Translations under genes and position numbers: made by a program
Shown: positions 13,311 through 25,300 of the stretch, piece after piece
Position numbering within the stretch: position 1 is the stretch's first letter
Layout of the letters: each line of letters starts with the position of its first letter
Origin: Paramacrobiotus metropolitanus
Lineage: Eukaryota > Tardigrada > Eutardigrada > Parachela > Macrobiotidae
Direction of reading: 5' to 3'
NCBI RefSeq assembly: GCF_019649055.1
Contig: NW_026570271.1
Location: forward strand, 124,001 to 188,000
DNA length: 64,000 nucleotides
The notes under the pieces: generated by a model
What the model saw: only the letters and a program-made list of their open reading frames with translations
Databases searched by the model: none
Told to the model about the DNA's origin: nothing

Positions 13311-14356
13311 GCAATGCCTGGGAGCTGGTTTAACCTGGCAATGTTCGGGTATCAAGGGATTTTTTGTCATAGTCGAAATTTATCCCATAGAATAACGATA
13401 ATATAATAAACTTAAACTGTTTTGTTTTGAAAATTTTGCTGCAGTAGTTCAAAATTTAAAGGGCCGTGGCAATTCCACCGCTTGGGTATTAACAATATAC
13501 AATACGTACAGTGTGGGCAAGGCGGTTGGCGGTGCGACGCCACACAAATTCCGTTGTACTCTGTACAAGCTTGTCCGGTAATTTCCTACGTAAAGGTACA
13601 GCTAGCGCGAAGTTTGCGCTTATAACGGTGGCCACTTCACTACGTTTATCAAATTTCCTAAATGCGCTCCGCAGTCAGATTGTCGCTTACTGCACCGACC
13701 ATTTTCTAGCCACCTTCCGCCAGGCAGTTACCGTCTTCTCATAACATTAAATGGGATGTACCAAGCCACCTGCCAGCCAAATGCAAGTTACGTGTTTAAA
13801 CAGTGTGGCGTGGAGCGCCGTAGTGTGAAGATTGGCGTAACACGCAAATTTATGTAATTCGCTGTATTGATTCGTCAGAAATTACCGGACAAGCTTGTAC
13901 ACACCGTCGTGGCTTTGATCTGTTCGAATCAACCAGACTTTAATAGCTGCGGATATTTACAATAGGTAGTTAGTTTATGCGAATTAATTTATCATGAAAA
14001 AAGTCACTGTTCATTTATATTCGAAAAAATTTAAGATTTCCGATCGGTATATAGTTCAGATTTCCGGTCAGGGTTTCCGGTGATTTCCGGTCAGTATATA
14101 ACAGGTCATGATGAGCCGACTTACATGTGCACAAAACAGATCACGGTCAGCCATATTCATGACTGGCTGCTTCGATCACAACGTCATTTTATCGTTCATG
14201 CTCTTATTACGACCAAATAAAGCATTGCAGTACGATAAAAAAGTGCTTTATTTTTACTGTAGCTATTACAGAAGCACTCAGATGTCCTCATGTGCTAAAT
14301 GTTTTGATCATTAACTGTCAGTGATGTGGATTGGCTGCACCTAGCTATATATGGAA
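13311..14356. other. No gene seen
   Basis: Sequence between the end of the left duplicate and the inverted-repeat element. The segment AATTACCGGACAAGCTTGTAC near 13880 matches the reverse complement of a segment near 13566, giving a local inverted repeat of about 20 bases. TTCCGGT motifs recur at 14040-14095. Confidence 0.4.
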
Positions 14357-15295
14357 CGTTTCGTACCAAAGAAAAAAACTCGAACGTTTTTTTCCTTCTT
14401 GTAGTCACTGTAGTCATCTGTAGACAACCTGTAGACACCCTGTAGACAACCTGTATACATCCTAAGAAAACCTATGGAACCCGGTGACTACAGTATGTCT
14501 ACAGTGGTGTCTACGGGCTGTCTAAGGATGTCTACCGCTGTATACAGGCAGCCCTTCTTAGGTTCAGCTCAATACTCTGCCTGTATACACCGGTAGTCAC
14601 CTGTAGACATCCTGTAGTCACCCTGTAGACAACCTGTATACATCGTAAGAAAACCTAAGAAACCTAAGAAACCAGGTGACTACAGTATGTCTACAGTGGT
14701 GTCTACGGGCTGTCTACAGGTGACTACCGGTGCATAAAGGCAGAGTATCGAGCTGAACCTAAGAAGGGCTACCTGTATACAGCGGTAGACATCTGTAGAC
14801 AACCTGTATACATCCTAAGAATACCTAAGAAACCAGGTGACTACAGTATGTCTACAGTGGTGTCTACGGGCTGTCTACAGGTGACTACCGGTGTATACAG
14901 GCAGAGTATCGAGCTGAACTTGAGGGGCTGCCTGTATACAGCGGTAGACATCCGTAGACAAGCTGTAGACACCGTTGTAGACACTGTGTATACATCTATC
15001 AGCAGGGCGCAATCCGAGGGAAACCGAGAAACGGCTGAAAAAGGCGCCGATGGGGGAATCGAACCCCGGCTACGTCGTTAGATCCGCGTAGGCAGTACCA
15101 CTGCACCACGGCGCAATACGTTGAAATCCTTTGAAAGACTTTATCGCTGTACGTGAGCCGCTTCTCCGCTCACACATCCTAAGAAACCAGGTGACTACCG
15201 ATACGTCTACAGGGTGTCTACAGCCTGTATACAGGTGTCTACTGTGACTACAAGGAGAGAAAAAACGATTTACTTTTTTTCTTTGGTACGAAACG
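14357..15295. mobile_element. Non-autonomous inverted-repeat element with internal GTAGACA repeats
   Basis: Perfect 22-bp terminal inverted repeats lie at 14357-14378 and 15274-15295 (CGTTTCGTACCAAAG followed by an A-run, and its complement). The inside is built from many direct and inverted copies of CTGTAGACA/TGTATACA/GACTACAG units and CCTAAGAAA motifs, so the DNA could fold extensively. No transposase is present. Related end sequences occur at 37,080, 43,050 and 57,165. No target duplication was identified. A tRNA-like gene lies inside. Confidence 0.8.
15043..15114 (-). tRNA. tRNA-like gene with intact A and B boxes, odd anticodon arm
   Basis: On the minus strand, box A (TGGTGCAGTGG, 15098-15108) and box B (GGTTCGATTCC, 15055-15065) both match the pol III consensus exactly. 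Six acceptor-stem pairs form (GCGCCG with CGGCGC), and a T-run terminator lies at 15042-15038. Length is about 72 nt, as for a tRNA. The anticodon arm does not fold as a normal 5-bp stem with a 7-base loop, and one T-stem pair is mismatched, so isotype cannot be assigned. It could be a tRNA pseudogene or tRNA-derived promoter captured by the element. Confidence 0.6.
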
Positions 15296-16679
15296 TGCCA
15301 CAGGTGACCTAGCGTGCGACGGCTAAATTATGTTATAAGTGTGCGGCTCCGATCACTGTACCTGTTCCGGCAGCATGGTACTGTCCTACGCCAGTACCCA
15401 AGCAGTGGAATTTCCACCAGCTGATTTTCAAAATTCAGTTTTTTTACAGAAGAGGTTCAGAATTTTGTAGGATACTGTAATTGTGAGAACTCACATGAAG
15501 TTACCAGTAATTTAATCCCAAAGTTTTACCATAACATCCGATCTACGTAGACACACTCGTAGAACTCTACGTTATTTTTCAGTGTTTTTTTAACAGTATA
15601 GATATTTTATGGTGTTTTTGATCAAAAAATAAAAATCCACTGTGCAAAGAGTTATCTTTGCTTTATCTAATACCTACATATACATATGTATGTTATTTGG
15701 CCAATAACGACAGGCCTGGCGCTCGAAAAACTGGCGAACTTTTACTGGTAGTTTATTCACCTAGCAGACGTTGCCGGGTTAATAGAATATTTAGAGCTGT
15801 ATAGTATTTTTCTCAGCCTTTTCACTATGCAACGTATAACGAACGAGGAACATACGTACGACTGGTTTTCATGCGGAGCAACGGTCGATGACAATGCCAT
15901 GAACGTTGTATACCATGTATTATTTTTGTTGTTTGTTGGCTCGTCAGTTGCGATAAATAAAGGCCAGTTCCGATCAATTATACTCGTAAGTCGTGACACA
16001 ACGCACTGCAAAGCACAAAATATGTTTTGACATTGCACATCCCCGTAGACGGCCACGCTGTAGAAACTGCCGCAACCCTCCGAAATCGTTCGCAAGAGCC
16101 AGACAATATCGTACCTCATAATAAATTTTGGTCTGATACCCGAAACAGGGACAAGAAGCTCTGAGGTTAGCTTTACGGAAATATGTTGACTAACACTCTA
16201 ACTTACGGCCCTGACGGATGTCGGGATGCCGGGTGCAAAGATCCATATGCATCTCGATGTAAAATACCTGTACTTGCTTTCCATCTTACAAGCCGCTTTA
16301 ATGATTTTCCATCCGGTACCTTTAAATTCTTTGGAAGACGGACATCACCAAGCTGTATTCTTCAGAACACTATTTAGTAAGTAAGGGGAAGTCGGCTAAT
16401 GTTGTTGTTGTTGCATCTGGACCATTAAAGGCTGGACGGTGCTCCAGTTTACCTTAGCTTCAACTTACCAGGGAACATTTTACCCCTCCAGATTAAAAAA
16501 ATTCTCATGTTTATAAAATGGTAGTGTGCTATTGTAGTATGCTTAAAAATTATTTTATCTGCCATCGTCAAGGGGGCGTGGCAAGACAACAATTAAAAGT
16601 TTGCATACTATCACATACTGTATCTGTACAGTATGTGATAGTATGGGCGAACTGTACAGTATGTGATAGTGTGATAGTG
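15296..16679. other. No supported gene
   Basis: A 120-codon minus-strand open frame (16119-15757) has no recognisable motif, no splice or poly(A) support and no paralogue in the window. A (GTT)n run lies near 16400, and the motif ACAGTATGTGATAGT recurs in tandem at 16628-16680. Confidence 0.4.
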
Positions 16680-16751
16680 ATCGGGCGGAATTACGAATGA
16701 CTTATGCATTACACATGTGTAATGCATAAGTCATTCGTAATTCCGCCCGAT
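16680..16751. repeat. Perfect 72-bp palindrome
   Basis: Two 36-base arms with no spacer, centred between 16715 and 16716 (ACACATGTGT at the centre); every base pairs and the symmetry breaks immediately outside. The right arm runs straight into the left edge of the second 12-kb block (CCGCCCGATAGACTTG); the left arm is the inverted copy. The corresponding edge at 1728 has no such arm. Confidence 0.95.
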
Positions 16752-17303
16752 AGACTTGCACTATTCTCGGATCAGTTTTTTGTAACCAAATTTCGTTTTT
16801 TTGTGACAAAAGAGCGCATAATGCTGTCGGAAATGGAGGATGCGCTTCAACTTACTGACAAAAGGAGATTTAGTGTTTTCGTGTATTTATTCGAAGACCA
16901 TACAGAGAACTGAAAATAATTACTTTGTGTCACAACCACAGCAACCTGCCGTTTGTCAAAGTTCATGCAGTAAACACTTGCTAATAAGCTCGCTCACAAA
17001 ACTTGCCCCATGCTAATAAAAGGAAAAGAGCAGTGCACAGCGCAATCGACAAAAACTACAGATATTTTATCGACAGCGCAATTTTCAAACTACAGATATT
17101 TTATCGACACCATTGAATGCCACAGTAATAATAATATTGTCAGGTGCGAACAACCGGGTAAACAGGAACCATTATTCTTGAGCCTCAGATCCTTAATATC
17201 AGTGGAGTGAGTTGCGAGACTGCTTAGAACAATTCATGACTGATACATTACACTTGTAGGAACCAGAAACATGACACTGAGCTCTGTACAGTTTTAAAAT
17301 ACG

Positions 17304-20300
17304 TCAACAGATAGCTTGAATAGAATGCGTATTACCGGTTTGCGCCATACTTTGCGATTGGTACTTAACAATATGTTTTCCCATCGTTTCCGGTTTCCGA
17401 GTTTTGAACTTACATCCCGTACAATATAAAAACCTCCCTCTGGCGGAAAGCTTTGCGTGCTCATTGTCTGCCAGATGTAACAGGAATGCGTCCTCTTCCT
17501 CACAGGATAAGCGACAAATGTGACACTGATAACTTTCACCGCAGACTCTGCTTGTGGTCGCATTTCCTGGCTGAACTAACGTCTCAGAGGCCGTTTCCAT
17601 GCACGGGTCTAGCGAAGTACTGGAATTTGGAAATAGTGGGGTTTCGCTAGAGGAAAGTCGTATTGGATCGGTTTCCATATCAACACCGACTTCCTGAGTA
17701 TGCTCTGATGAATGCTCCGGTGGTTGGTGGCCGTTACTGGAGGACTCAGTTCGAGGCGGTTCTCCAAGATATGGAACGATAGGGGCCGCAGTATTTGGAT
17801 CTGCGACTGTATCGGACCGCTGCTTCCCCGCATCAGCAACGTTTTCGTCTCCGAACCGCCGGATTGTGACTGCCGGTGTATCGCTTGTCTCCTGCGCATC
17901 AACTGCAATCGAAGGAGGAGCCTAGGTAAGAAAGCAAAGAACACATAAAATTTATGATCACAATTTCATGTGGCTTAACCCTTTGGCGCCCAGTGGTGTA
18001 GGCGACGTCATTCCCATTTCCCACTAAAATATTGTTCTCAGTGTATCTTCAGTTGTTCACGAACCACGGCTGCTTGAAGTTCGCTAATTTCGAACTGTTA
18101 GAGGTCTTTCTTGTTACCTAATAGTCGACCAATCAATTGTTCGGGGATAATTCAACAAGATACAACTGATGATACCTTATTCAAAAATGTATAACCTGGG
18201 CTATAAAAGCAAAACACCAGATGACCACAGTCCGTGGATGCCAATACTAACGAACTTTCGGCAAGTTTATTTACATTAGATGCTAATCAGCGGTAGTTAC
18301 TAAAATATAAAACATGGCGGTTGCCATTATTCAGCAATTCTCTTCGAATCTGGACGATCGTAGCGACCACTGCAGCTGGGCCAGTCCACGGCAACTTCCT
18401 ATGCCGCCTGTTACAATAGTAACGGCCGCACCCATCAGTATTGCAAAACAGTTTCCGTTGATATTACCTAATTATCGAGTCATAAGGTTCATTCAAGTAC
18501 TGCAAAATGTTTCCCAAGGGTTTTTTTATGACCAGTGGTCAGCTAGACCCCTATTCTTGATATGCTATCCGTTGGACATTTGGTTTTTGTTAATTGCGGT
18601 TCGCATATTTGCAGGAGAATTCAGTATCTTTGATTGCTTTTAGTTACTGCCTATGCTTAATCGTATAATCTGATACGCTGGTCACCAAGGGTGAGCGTAC
18701 TCACCGGATTCCACCTATGGTCAGTATCGCCAAACAAAAAAGTTTCTTCCATAACTGAAATTTTTTCATGGGAAATCTCGGTTTTCAAGCAGAAACTCGC
18801 ACTCTTTTGAGCACCCAGCGTGGGTTAAAAGTGTTAAGAAATGTGCAGCTTATAACACCACCGAAGCAGGTGCTTTTCTTGGCCCACCTACAATTTGGTA
18901 ATTAAAGAAACGTTTTCCGCCAAATTTGGTAAGCGAAACATCGCTTTTGAGTGTTAGTCTAACTAATTTCCTGTGTAACAGTATATATCAACCCTAGGAA
19001 CAAACAAAAAAGTAACGTGGCACTCTGCGTTATCTTACATTTACATCGCTGAGCTGACCAGTTGGCAAGGCTTTTTCGGTGTTCTTCCCCAGTCCTTCTA
19101 TAACTATACGGTCATCTTGTAAGGATACGGCGTCCGGCAAGAAACAAACATCGAGATGCTTCTTCATCGCATCATACGAGCATCCCTGTTGACGCAGTTT
19201 AAGGAAGACCGACTGCATTTCTCGATATGGGCTGCTTTCCCTGTCTGCAACCTTCTCCTCCGCTTGAATGCTCAGGTCTAGCAAAGTCGTAGGTGTAGCA
19301 ACAGTTAGTGCCACGGGTGGCTCACAGTCCATTTTGTCATGTTCGTGTTCTGGACTGCCTTCCCTGTTCCGGTTGTTAGCAACCTTCTCCTGCGCTTTAA
19401 TATTAGAATTTGACAAAGTTGTGGGAGCGTTGACCAAAAGTATGAAGACGGCTGGCGGTTCACCGTCAATTTGGTTATGTTGATTTGCAATATTGATACT
19501 ATTCGCAGCATTGACAGGTAACAGCCGCCGCTGGCTCTTCCTCACAATCGTGCTGGGGTGGTTGAGTGCAACAGCGGTGTGCTGTTCGCTCATGGTATCC
19601 ACTGAAGTGACAGAACAGGTCTCTGTGGGGGTCAGGCGACGCTGACGTTCGGAACGAAGAGTAAATAAATCTGGGCCAGATACACCGTGGTAGCACCGCC
19701 GGGATGCCGAATGTTCCAGGGGCACCGAAATACGACCGCTGGCTGTGTGCTTCTCGGCTTCATCCTGCTGCAGGGCATCTTCCTTCTCGACAGCTGCAAC
19801 AAGCAGATAAAAAGTAATCACGTTGCAGTTAGGAGTCAGGCAACCTGTCTGCATAAAACATTTTTTCGCAACATGTTGGCTATGCCAAAAGATGCATCTA
19901 TGTGCAATAGACTGTATTCTGTTAACCAGTAAGAAAGCAGTATCACATGCAATATATAGAAGTAGGGATAATGATCCGATAATCAAACATTCGACCCGTA
20001 TTCTCCAGCTGTTAGTAATTGCAGTAAATCTATAAGCGTGATTCCCAGTAGTTAACGAATCAAGTTGCATACAGTATTACAAAAGTAGCGAATTAAGCAA
20101 TCAGTCTGCCATCTGAAAACGTTAACATAAGAATTTTTAACGGGAAGAATGTCAACGGTATACAATCGTTTCTGCACTTTTGCATCAAGAATTCGATCAT
20201 TTTGTACAGTTCATTGTGTGCTACGTATAAGACAATGTAGCTAATCCACTTACCAGACTGGGTGCTCTCGATATCCCAGTCCATCAGTACTTGCGAAACG

Positions 20301-21375
20301 TCTTCCGAATCACCTTCAACTTCTGCTTTTTCATTCTGACCGGCAGATACGGGAATATTAGATGTGGATGCTTCGTCGCGATCACACGTAAGGGTGTAAT
20401 AACAATCAGAACAACAGTCTAGAAGGTGTGTACTGCCTAATTTTTCACACTGTCCTGTCTTCCGGCGAGTCAATCTACGGCACACACTTGCGCTGTCTTT
20501 GCCGCCATCCTCTTTATGTGGCGGTGTTTTAACAACCCGCTCGTCTTCCCCATCGACCAGTCCCAAAGCGGGCTCCACATCATTGTCTCTTGAACAGCTT
20601 AACGGACGCTCATCCGGCGTGTTCCCTCCTTCGCCGACGTTTATCTCTGCTTGCATGCTCGTCCTGCTCACCTTATACTGTTCCGATATCGTTTTTCCTG
20701 ACAATTCTTCTGCAGACATTTTATCGGCAATCTTTTGCGCCCGCCGGTATTTTTTTCGAGGGCGGTCCCGCAAGGTTTTGCCATTCTGCTGCAGCAACAT
20801 TCTTAAAAAATTTCGGGATATGCCGAACTTTTTGGAAATGTACGACCCACTGTGACCTTCTTCAAAGCTGTTAAGTATCTCTTCATTCTTTTTCTGACTG
20901 GCAGGGAGTCCATCTCGTATAGTGAAACTAAGTCCGGCGTGCTGAATTACAGCGGCTGCGGCATCAGCCGCGACACAAACCTCTCGAATAATATCCACTT
21001 TTGAGTACCCACGGTGGAACAACTGCTTGATTGTTTTCTTTTGCTCTTTAGTGAGACCGCTCATTCGCCGCATATGCTTTACGGTCAACGAGCTAATGCC
21101 AAACTGCCGCGCTATTTGTGCGTTACTGCATTTTCCATCTTGCACTAGCTTCATAATCTCATTTTTTTGCTTCTCAATTTTCTTCGATTTAGAGATAACT
21201 GTGTTCATTCGGAGAACATGATTCGCTGTTTGAAAACCGATGCCCAGAAGCTCTGCACTTTGCGGCTTAGTGCAGCCAGCCTTGCTTAATTCACAGGTCA
21301 GTCGGCTTTTTTCCTGATCCATTTCTTCGATGTTTGACGACATTGTATTAATCCTTATCGGTGCCGATGCTTGCC
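17304..21375 (-). CDS. Gene B: paralogue of gene A, four HTH units plus zinc knuckles
   Basis: Exons (minus): 21375-20254, 19793-19039, 17921-17304. From the ATG at 21343 the spliced frame is 820 codons with no internal stop, and phases (1, 0) match gene A. Exon 3 is exactly as long as in A and C (618 bp). Domain order is the same: four HTH units, basic RDRPRKKYRRAQK patch, acidic Cys-rich linker, exon-2 module (LKLRQQGCSYDAMKKHL) and terminal CxxC fingers, the last again lacking its final His. The donor of the first intron is the consensus CTG|GTAAGTGG. HTH units 1 and 2 differ from A at many positions, while the linker around the CCxxC cluster is almost unchanged. Frames kept open despite visible divergence suggest selection. 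Confidence 0.75.
18202..18209 (+). promoter_or_regulatory. TATA box, TATAAAAG
   Basis: TATAAAAG in the intronic insertion, 105 bases before an ATG in good context (AAACATGG) on the plus strand, opposite to gene B. Confidence 0.3.
18314..18643 (+). CDS. Possible small intronic gene, 109 codons
   Basis: An open frame within the insertion, antisense to gene B, with a TATA-like box upstream and a favourable start context. The C-terminal half is hydrophobic (around ICYPLDIWFLLIAVRIF) and could form one membrane segment. I do not recognise it, and no poly(A) signal or splice site clearly belongs to it. It may be a chance frame. Confidence 0.25.
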   Translation: MAVAIIQQFSSNLDDRSDHCSWASPRQLPMPPVTIVTAAPISIAKQFPLILPNYRVIRFIQVLQNVSQGFFYDQWSARPLFLICYPLDIWFLLIAVRIFAGEFSIFDCF

Positions 21376-21810
21376 CTGTTACAATAAATGTTTTATTAAC
21401 TGTATAGGCTTAAGTTGAGAACACTTTTTGCTTTACACTCGTTGTATTTTCAATTTTTGTAAGCTCAAAGACGCTTAAAAATAAGATTCGCTTAAGAACG
21501 AACATCTCAAAATTTGTACAGACGACTACATTCACGCCGCAGTGAATTTATTTGGATCTCGCGTTTCCCTCTCGTCAGTTGCGTTTCAAGGTAAAACCAA
21601 GAGTGAAAGTCTTTTTAGCAGAGAATCACGGATTTCCGGCGAAGGTGAAATGACAAAAAGAATTATCACAAAAGTCAAAATTTTTACAAACCTCGAATCT
21701 TTTCACAATACACACGTCGCATTTTTGGACATGTAACGCCTTACTGTATACATTTTGTATGTTTCGTGATTTATTACGAGTACATAAGCTCGGCGCACCG
21801 ATTACCCTAC

Positions 21811-22220
21811 CGTTCTGTGTTTCCAGTTCGCCGAAAGCAATAGCCTCGATATCGGTGAAATCGATGGCCTCTATCGGTGCTGCTCCCCGAGTCGTTTCTT
21901 CTTCATTCTCGCTGGGTGCTGAGAGGCCGCCGGCTGTGTGATTCTCGTGTTGAAACTCTAAAGCGCTGTGGCCACTTCCGAAACTCACGGAAGAACCGTA
22001 CCGGGATTTCGGGCCACGACGTAGGATGGACGTTAGTCTTGGAGTGTGACGCATGCTGAAGCTGGGGTTCATCGTCATTCATGCCGTTGACAACCCGCAC
22101 CTCGGCTTCCTGACTGGTGTCCTTCAAGATCTTCTCCTCCACTACCCAGGTACCGGCTTTGGTCCGCTTCCTAATTGTTGCACACGTGCAATCCTCGTTC
22201 CACAGTTTCAGCGCAGTCTC
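21811..22220 (-). pseudogene. Candidate upstream exon of gene B, frame disturbed
   Basis: Counterpart of 7050-7454. An acceptor ATTGGCAG precedes 22220 and a donor AACG|GTAGGG follows 21811, ending in phase 1 as the downstream exon needs. The first part reads ETALKLWNEDCTCA and continues WVVEEKILKDTSQEAEV; the second part (ILRRGPKS, SGSGHSALEF-like, FTDIEAIAFGELETQNG) lies in another frame. The shared ending FGELET(K/Q)NG in A and B suggests past constraint. Confidence 0.45.
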
Positions 22221-22855
22221 CTGCCAATAATATTCAAATCAAATATTCGAAGTTTCAAAATCTGGCACTAGCGCGCGGTGGTCAGAACATTTTTTCGGAA
22301 ACTCCTTCCGAGCGCTTCCTACGGAAGCCACACGTTGATACTTGGAATGATAAGGAACAAGTACGGAACAAAAATTTGGAACGACTTGATTGCTGTACTC
22401 TAGGTACAGCTAATTTTTGCTCTATAAATGCGTATTATAATACCGTCCAGCTTTGAGATACAACGTTCTCTTTACTACTCTTTACTACTTTACTGCTCAT
22501 GCTTTTCTCAGTGGGCGCAAACAGACTTCCATATTATGGGTTGTCCATGTACATGCCACCCCAAAAACAAGAGCCAAAGTAAGCACAGGAACATACACAG
22601 GCACATGCATATGAGGGCAGTTTTGTCCCGTTTGGTGAAGCTCCGACCAGACTGCTGAATCACAGGCCGTAACTGGTTTTTTGTTTGGGTTATTCTTTAT
22701 CGGCAGTTAAAATTCTTTTTTTCCTCGATAGCTTAAAGAAATAAGTTTAACAGATCAAGTACGTAGATCGCACTTTTTACAGAGTAGTTGAAATATTCAA
22801 GAAAACTCGAACCGCTTTCTTGCAACCCCTTTCTTGAAAAACGGTGACGAAACAT
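22221..22855. other. No gene seen
   Basis: Decayed flank of the right duplicate; only short, unsupported frames. Confidence 0.4.
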
Positions 22856-23298
22856 TTAAGGGAAGTGGCCCGGTACATGGTACCGAATTCTTGTGCATGT
22901 ACGGAAACTTTCACTTTCGCGCACTCCCAAATACTTCTTTGCTTTGTTTTATGACATTCTGTAGCCAGACGATTTGTGCACACTGGCGGAAAAACGGGTC
23001 GGCCAAATTAACCTTTGCCGCCTTTTTTGCCTTTGCCGTTTCAATTTGCCTTTTTCAGCTTCACCTTTGCCTTAACCTTTACCGTCGTGAAACCTTTGCC
23101 TTTACCTTCACCGTTTCCAGTTGCCTTTCAAAAACGCCGTTTGAAAGCCTTTGCCGTTTTTTTGCCGTTAAACTACCAAATTACCGTCAACATATTAGTG
23201 CTATTTTTAAAGCTCAGCGTCATTGCGTCGACTAACACTTCGTCGACCGACTTAACGTCGACCGCACTACGTCGACCGTCACGAGGGCGACGGCTAAA

Positions 23299-23420
23299 AA
23301 CCTTAAGAAACCTAAGAAACCTTAAGAAAACTAAGAACCCTAATAATCTAAAAAACCTAAGAAACCTAAGAAAACCTAAGAAACCTAAGAAAACCTAAGA
23401 AACCTAAGAAAACTAAGAAA
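23299..23420. repeat. CCTAAGAAA minisatellite
   Basis: About a dozen 8-10-base units of CCTAAGAAA(A) inside the TTAA element. It is flanked by clusters of GTCGAC motifs (about 23228-23275 and 23462-23515). Confidence 0.8.
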
Positions 23421-23564
23421 ACTGAGATGATTTAACTAAGCATCAGTTCGACGCCGTGACGGGTCGACATCGTGTCTGTTCGATGAAGTGACGGTCGACG
23501 AATTTACGTCGACGAAATGGCGGGTCACCATTTTTAAATCCTCTTTTTGTAGCTTCCTACTTTA

Positions 23565-23615
23565 AAATATGCGCATGCAGATATATATATAATATATATC
23601 TGCATGCGCATATTT
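23565..23615. repeat. 51-bp palindrome
   Basis: Perfect 24-base arms (AAATATGCGCATGCAG then an AT run) around a 3-base spacer, in the middle of the TTAA element. Confidence 0.9.
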
Positions 23616-24790
23616 ATAACAAGCGGAGAAACCATAAAAAGTGTACAACTACAACGTAAAAAATATGCATACTGTTATCGACAAAATTCCAAATGCCAGA
23701 AAAACGAAGGTCATGTTGATATCAAAAGGTCAGAAAAACGAAGACCATATTGGTATCAAAATATTGGCTACATTATACCGTCTATATACAAATCGCCGCA
23801 GTTTTAATCCAAACTCGTCTGGTGCATGGGCTAATTTTAAGTAATGCTTCCCGCCTAATTTCCGCTGTTGGGTTTTAGCTTACGTAAGCATAAATCTAAA
23901 TATCCGACGGTTAAGCATATCCGACACTACCATATGCAGATCTCATGCATCGGGATGCGCCACAAAGGATTTGGCAAATGGTTCACCATGGCAGCGGAAA
24001 GCGAAAAGGAATACGCTCAGATGTTCCGTAGCGGCCTTCTATTCTAAGGAGTTCTGTTAATATTCTGTTGGGACACTCGTAACACCTTTCCAGTTGATTG
24101 CAAGTTAACTGCTTTTCAGTCTTGCCACAATTACGACAACTGTTATTAATTTTTATTCCGTTAGTTGCGGCGGTGAATTCTAAAATTTTTGCGAATACTC
24201 ATCTGTAATATAAGAATAGGTATTCTTGCTTACTTTCTATAGTGGAATAATTTCTGTACCGGTCGAACATAATATGTGGCATATCGTGACACTAATAATC
24301 GTTTGTTGTTTCACTGATACAGCGTAACACAGTGCGAATATTGTTGCGATTCTCTGCGACGTCTTTTTGTGATGTTTTGTTTTTCTAACCGTGGGAATTA
24401 TAATAATAAAACGTTACAAATTCAAATTCTCTTGTATGCAGATGTACAGATGCAGATGTAATTCTCTTGTATGTAGATCAGTAGATGTACAGTTTTCACA
24501 CACACATGGGACGTTGCCCACTAATTAGGATTCTCATCTACACTGACTTTCCACATCCGCATGTAGATACGCGTAGGAAACAGACGGAAGAAAGCCTAAA
24601 AACGGGAATGTGGCAATGGTAATTTGGTAGTTCAACGGCAAAGACTTCAAACGGCGTTTATGAAAGGCAACTGGAAACGGTGAAGGCAAAGGTTTTACGA
24701 CGATAAAGGTTAAGGCAAAGGGGAAGTTGAAAAATGCAAATTGAACGGTAAAGGCAAAGAGGCGGCAAAGGTTAAGTTGGCCGACACGAA

Positions 24791-25300
24791 AAAACCGTTT
24801 GTGCGAGCAACATTCGGTTAGGGAGTTATGGCCGTAAGAAGTGTCCAAAAATTTTAAATGCATTTTGCTGTACCAAAAGTCTCGTTATCAACTGAGCTTC
24901 ACCAAATTTTGCTTGGAAACGCACATATGCATGAGGATCGGTTTTACACCGAACCACGGTCCTACCATTTTTTTCAAATTTTGAAATGAATTTTAAATTT
25001 TTGAAATTCGTTTTAAAATTTGAAAAGATGGTGTAAAAAAATCGAGGTTACACCGTTGCGAGGGGGTGACAATAGTCGCACCCTTCAAAAATTTTAAAAA
25101 TTCATTTTAAAATTTGAAAAAAATGTTAGGATCATGATTCGGTGTAAAGACGATCTCCATGCATATGAGCGCTTCCATGCAAAATTTGGAGAAGATCGGT
25201 TAATGACGATACTTTTGGTACACCGGAATGGATTTAAACGTTTTGGAATTTTCTTACAGCCTGAACTCCCGAACCGGATGTTGCGCGCACAAACGGTTTT
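24791..25300. mobile_element. Fold-back MITE nested in the TTAA element
   Basis: It interrupts the right arm of the larger element. Ends AAAACCGTTTGTGCG(A/C)GCAA and the complement at about 25280-25300 form inverted repeats, and similarity between the two halves continues towards the centre (the TTTTACACCGAA region against TTCGGTGTAAA). Exact borders are uncertain by several bases, and no target duplication was found. Confidence 0.7.

Larger units (their letters stand above)
18020..18825. other. Insertion in intron 2 of gene B
   Basis: Gene A's intron goes from the sequence GTAGGCGACGTCA to AAGAAATGTGCAGCT in about 110 bases, whereas gene B's copies of the same flanks are about 830 bases apart. 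No terminal inverted repeats or target duplication were found. Confidence 0.6.

Noticed and set aside
15043-15114. Functional tRNA with a named isotype
   Set aside because: The anticodon arm does not form a normal stem and loop, so no anticodon can be read safely.
15757-16119. 120-codon minus-strand frame
   Set aside because: No motif, splice signal, poly(A) signal or paralogue supports it.
20499-20874. Two plus-strand frames (118 and 94 codons) in gene B's core exon
   Set aside because: Antisense to a coding exon with matching homology on the minus strand.
23299-23420. Internal telomere-like tract
   Set aside because: CCTAAGAAA is irregular in length and not a known telomere unit; it occurs inside transposons.
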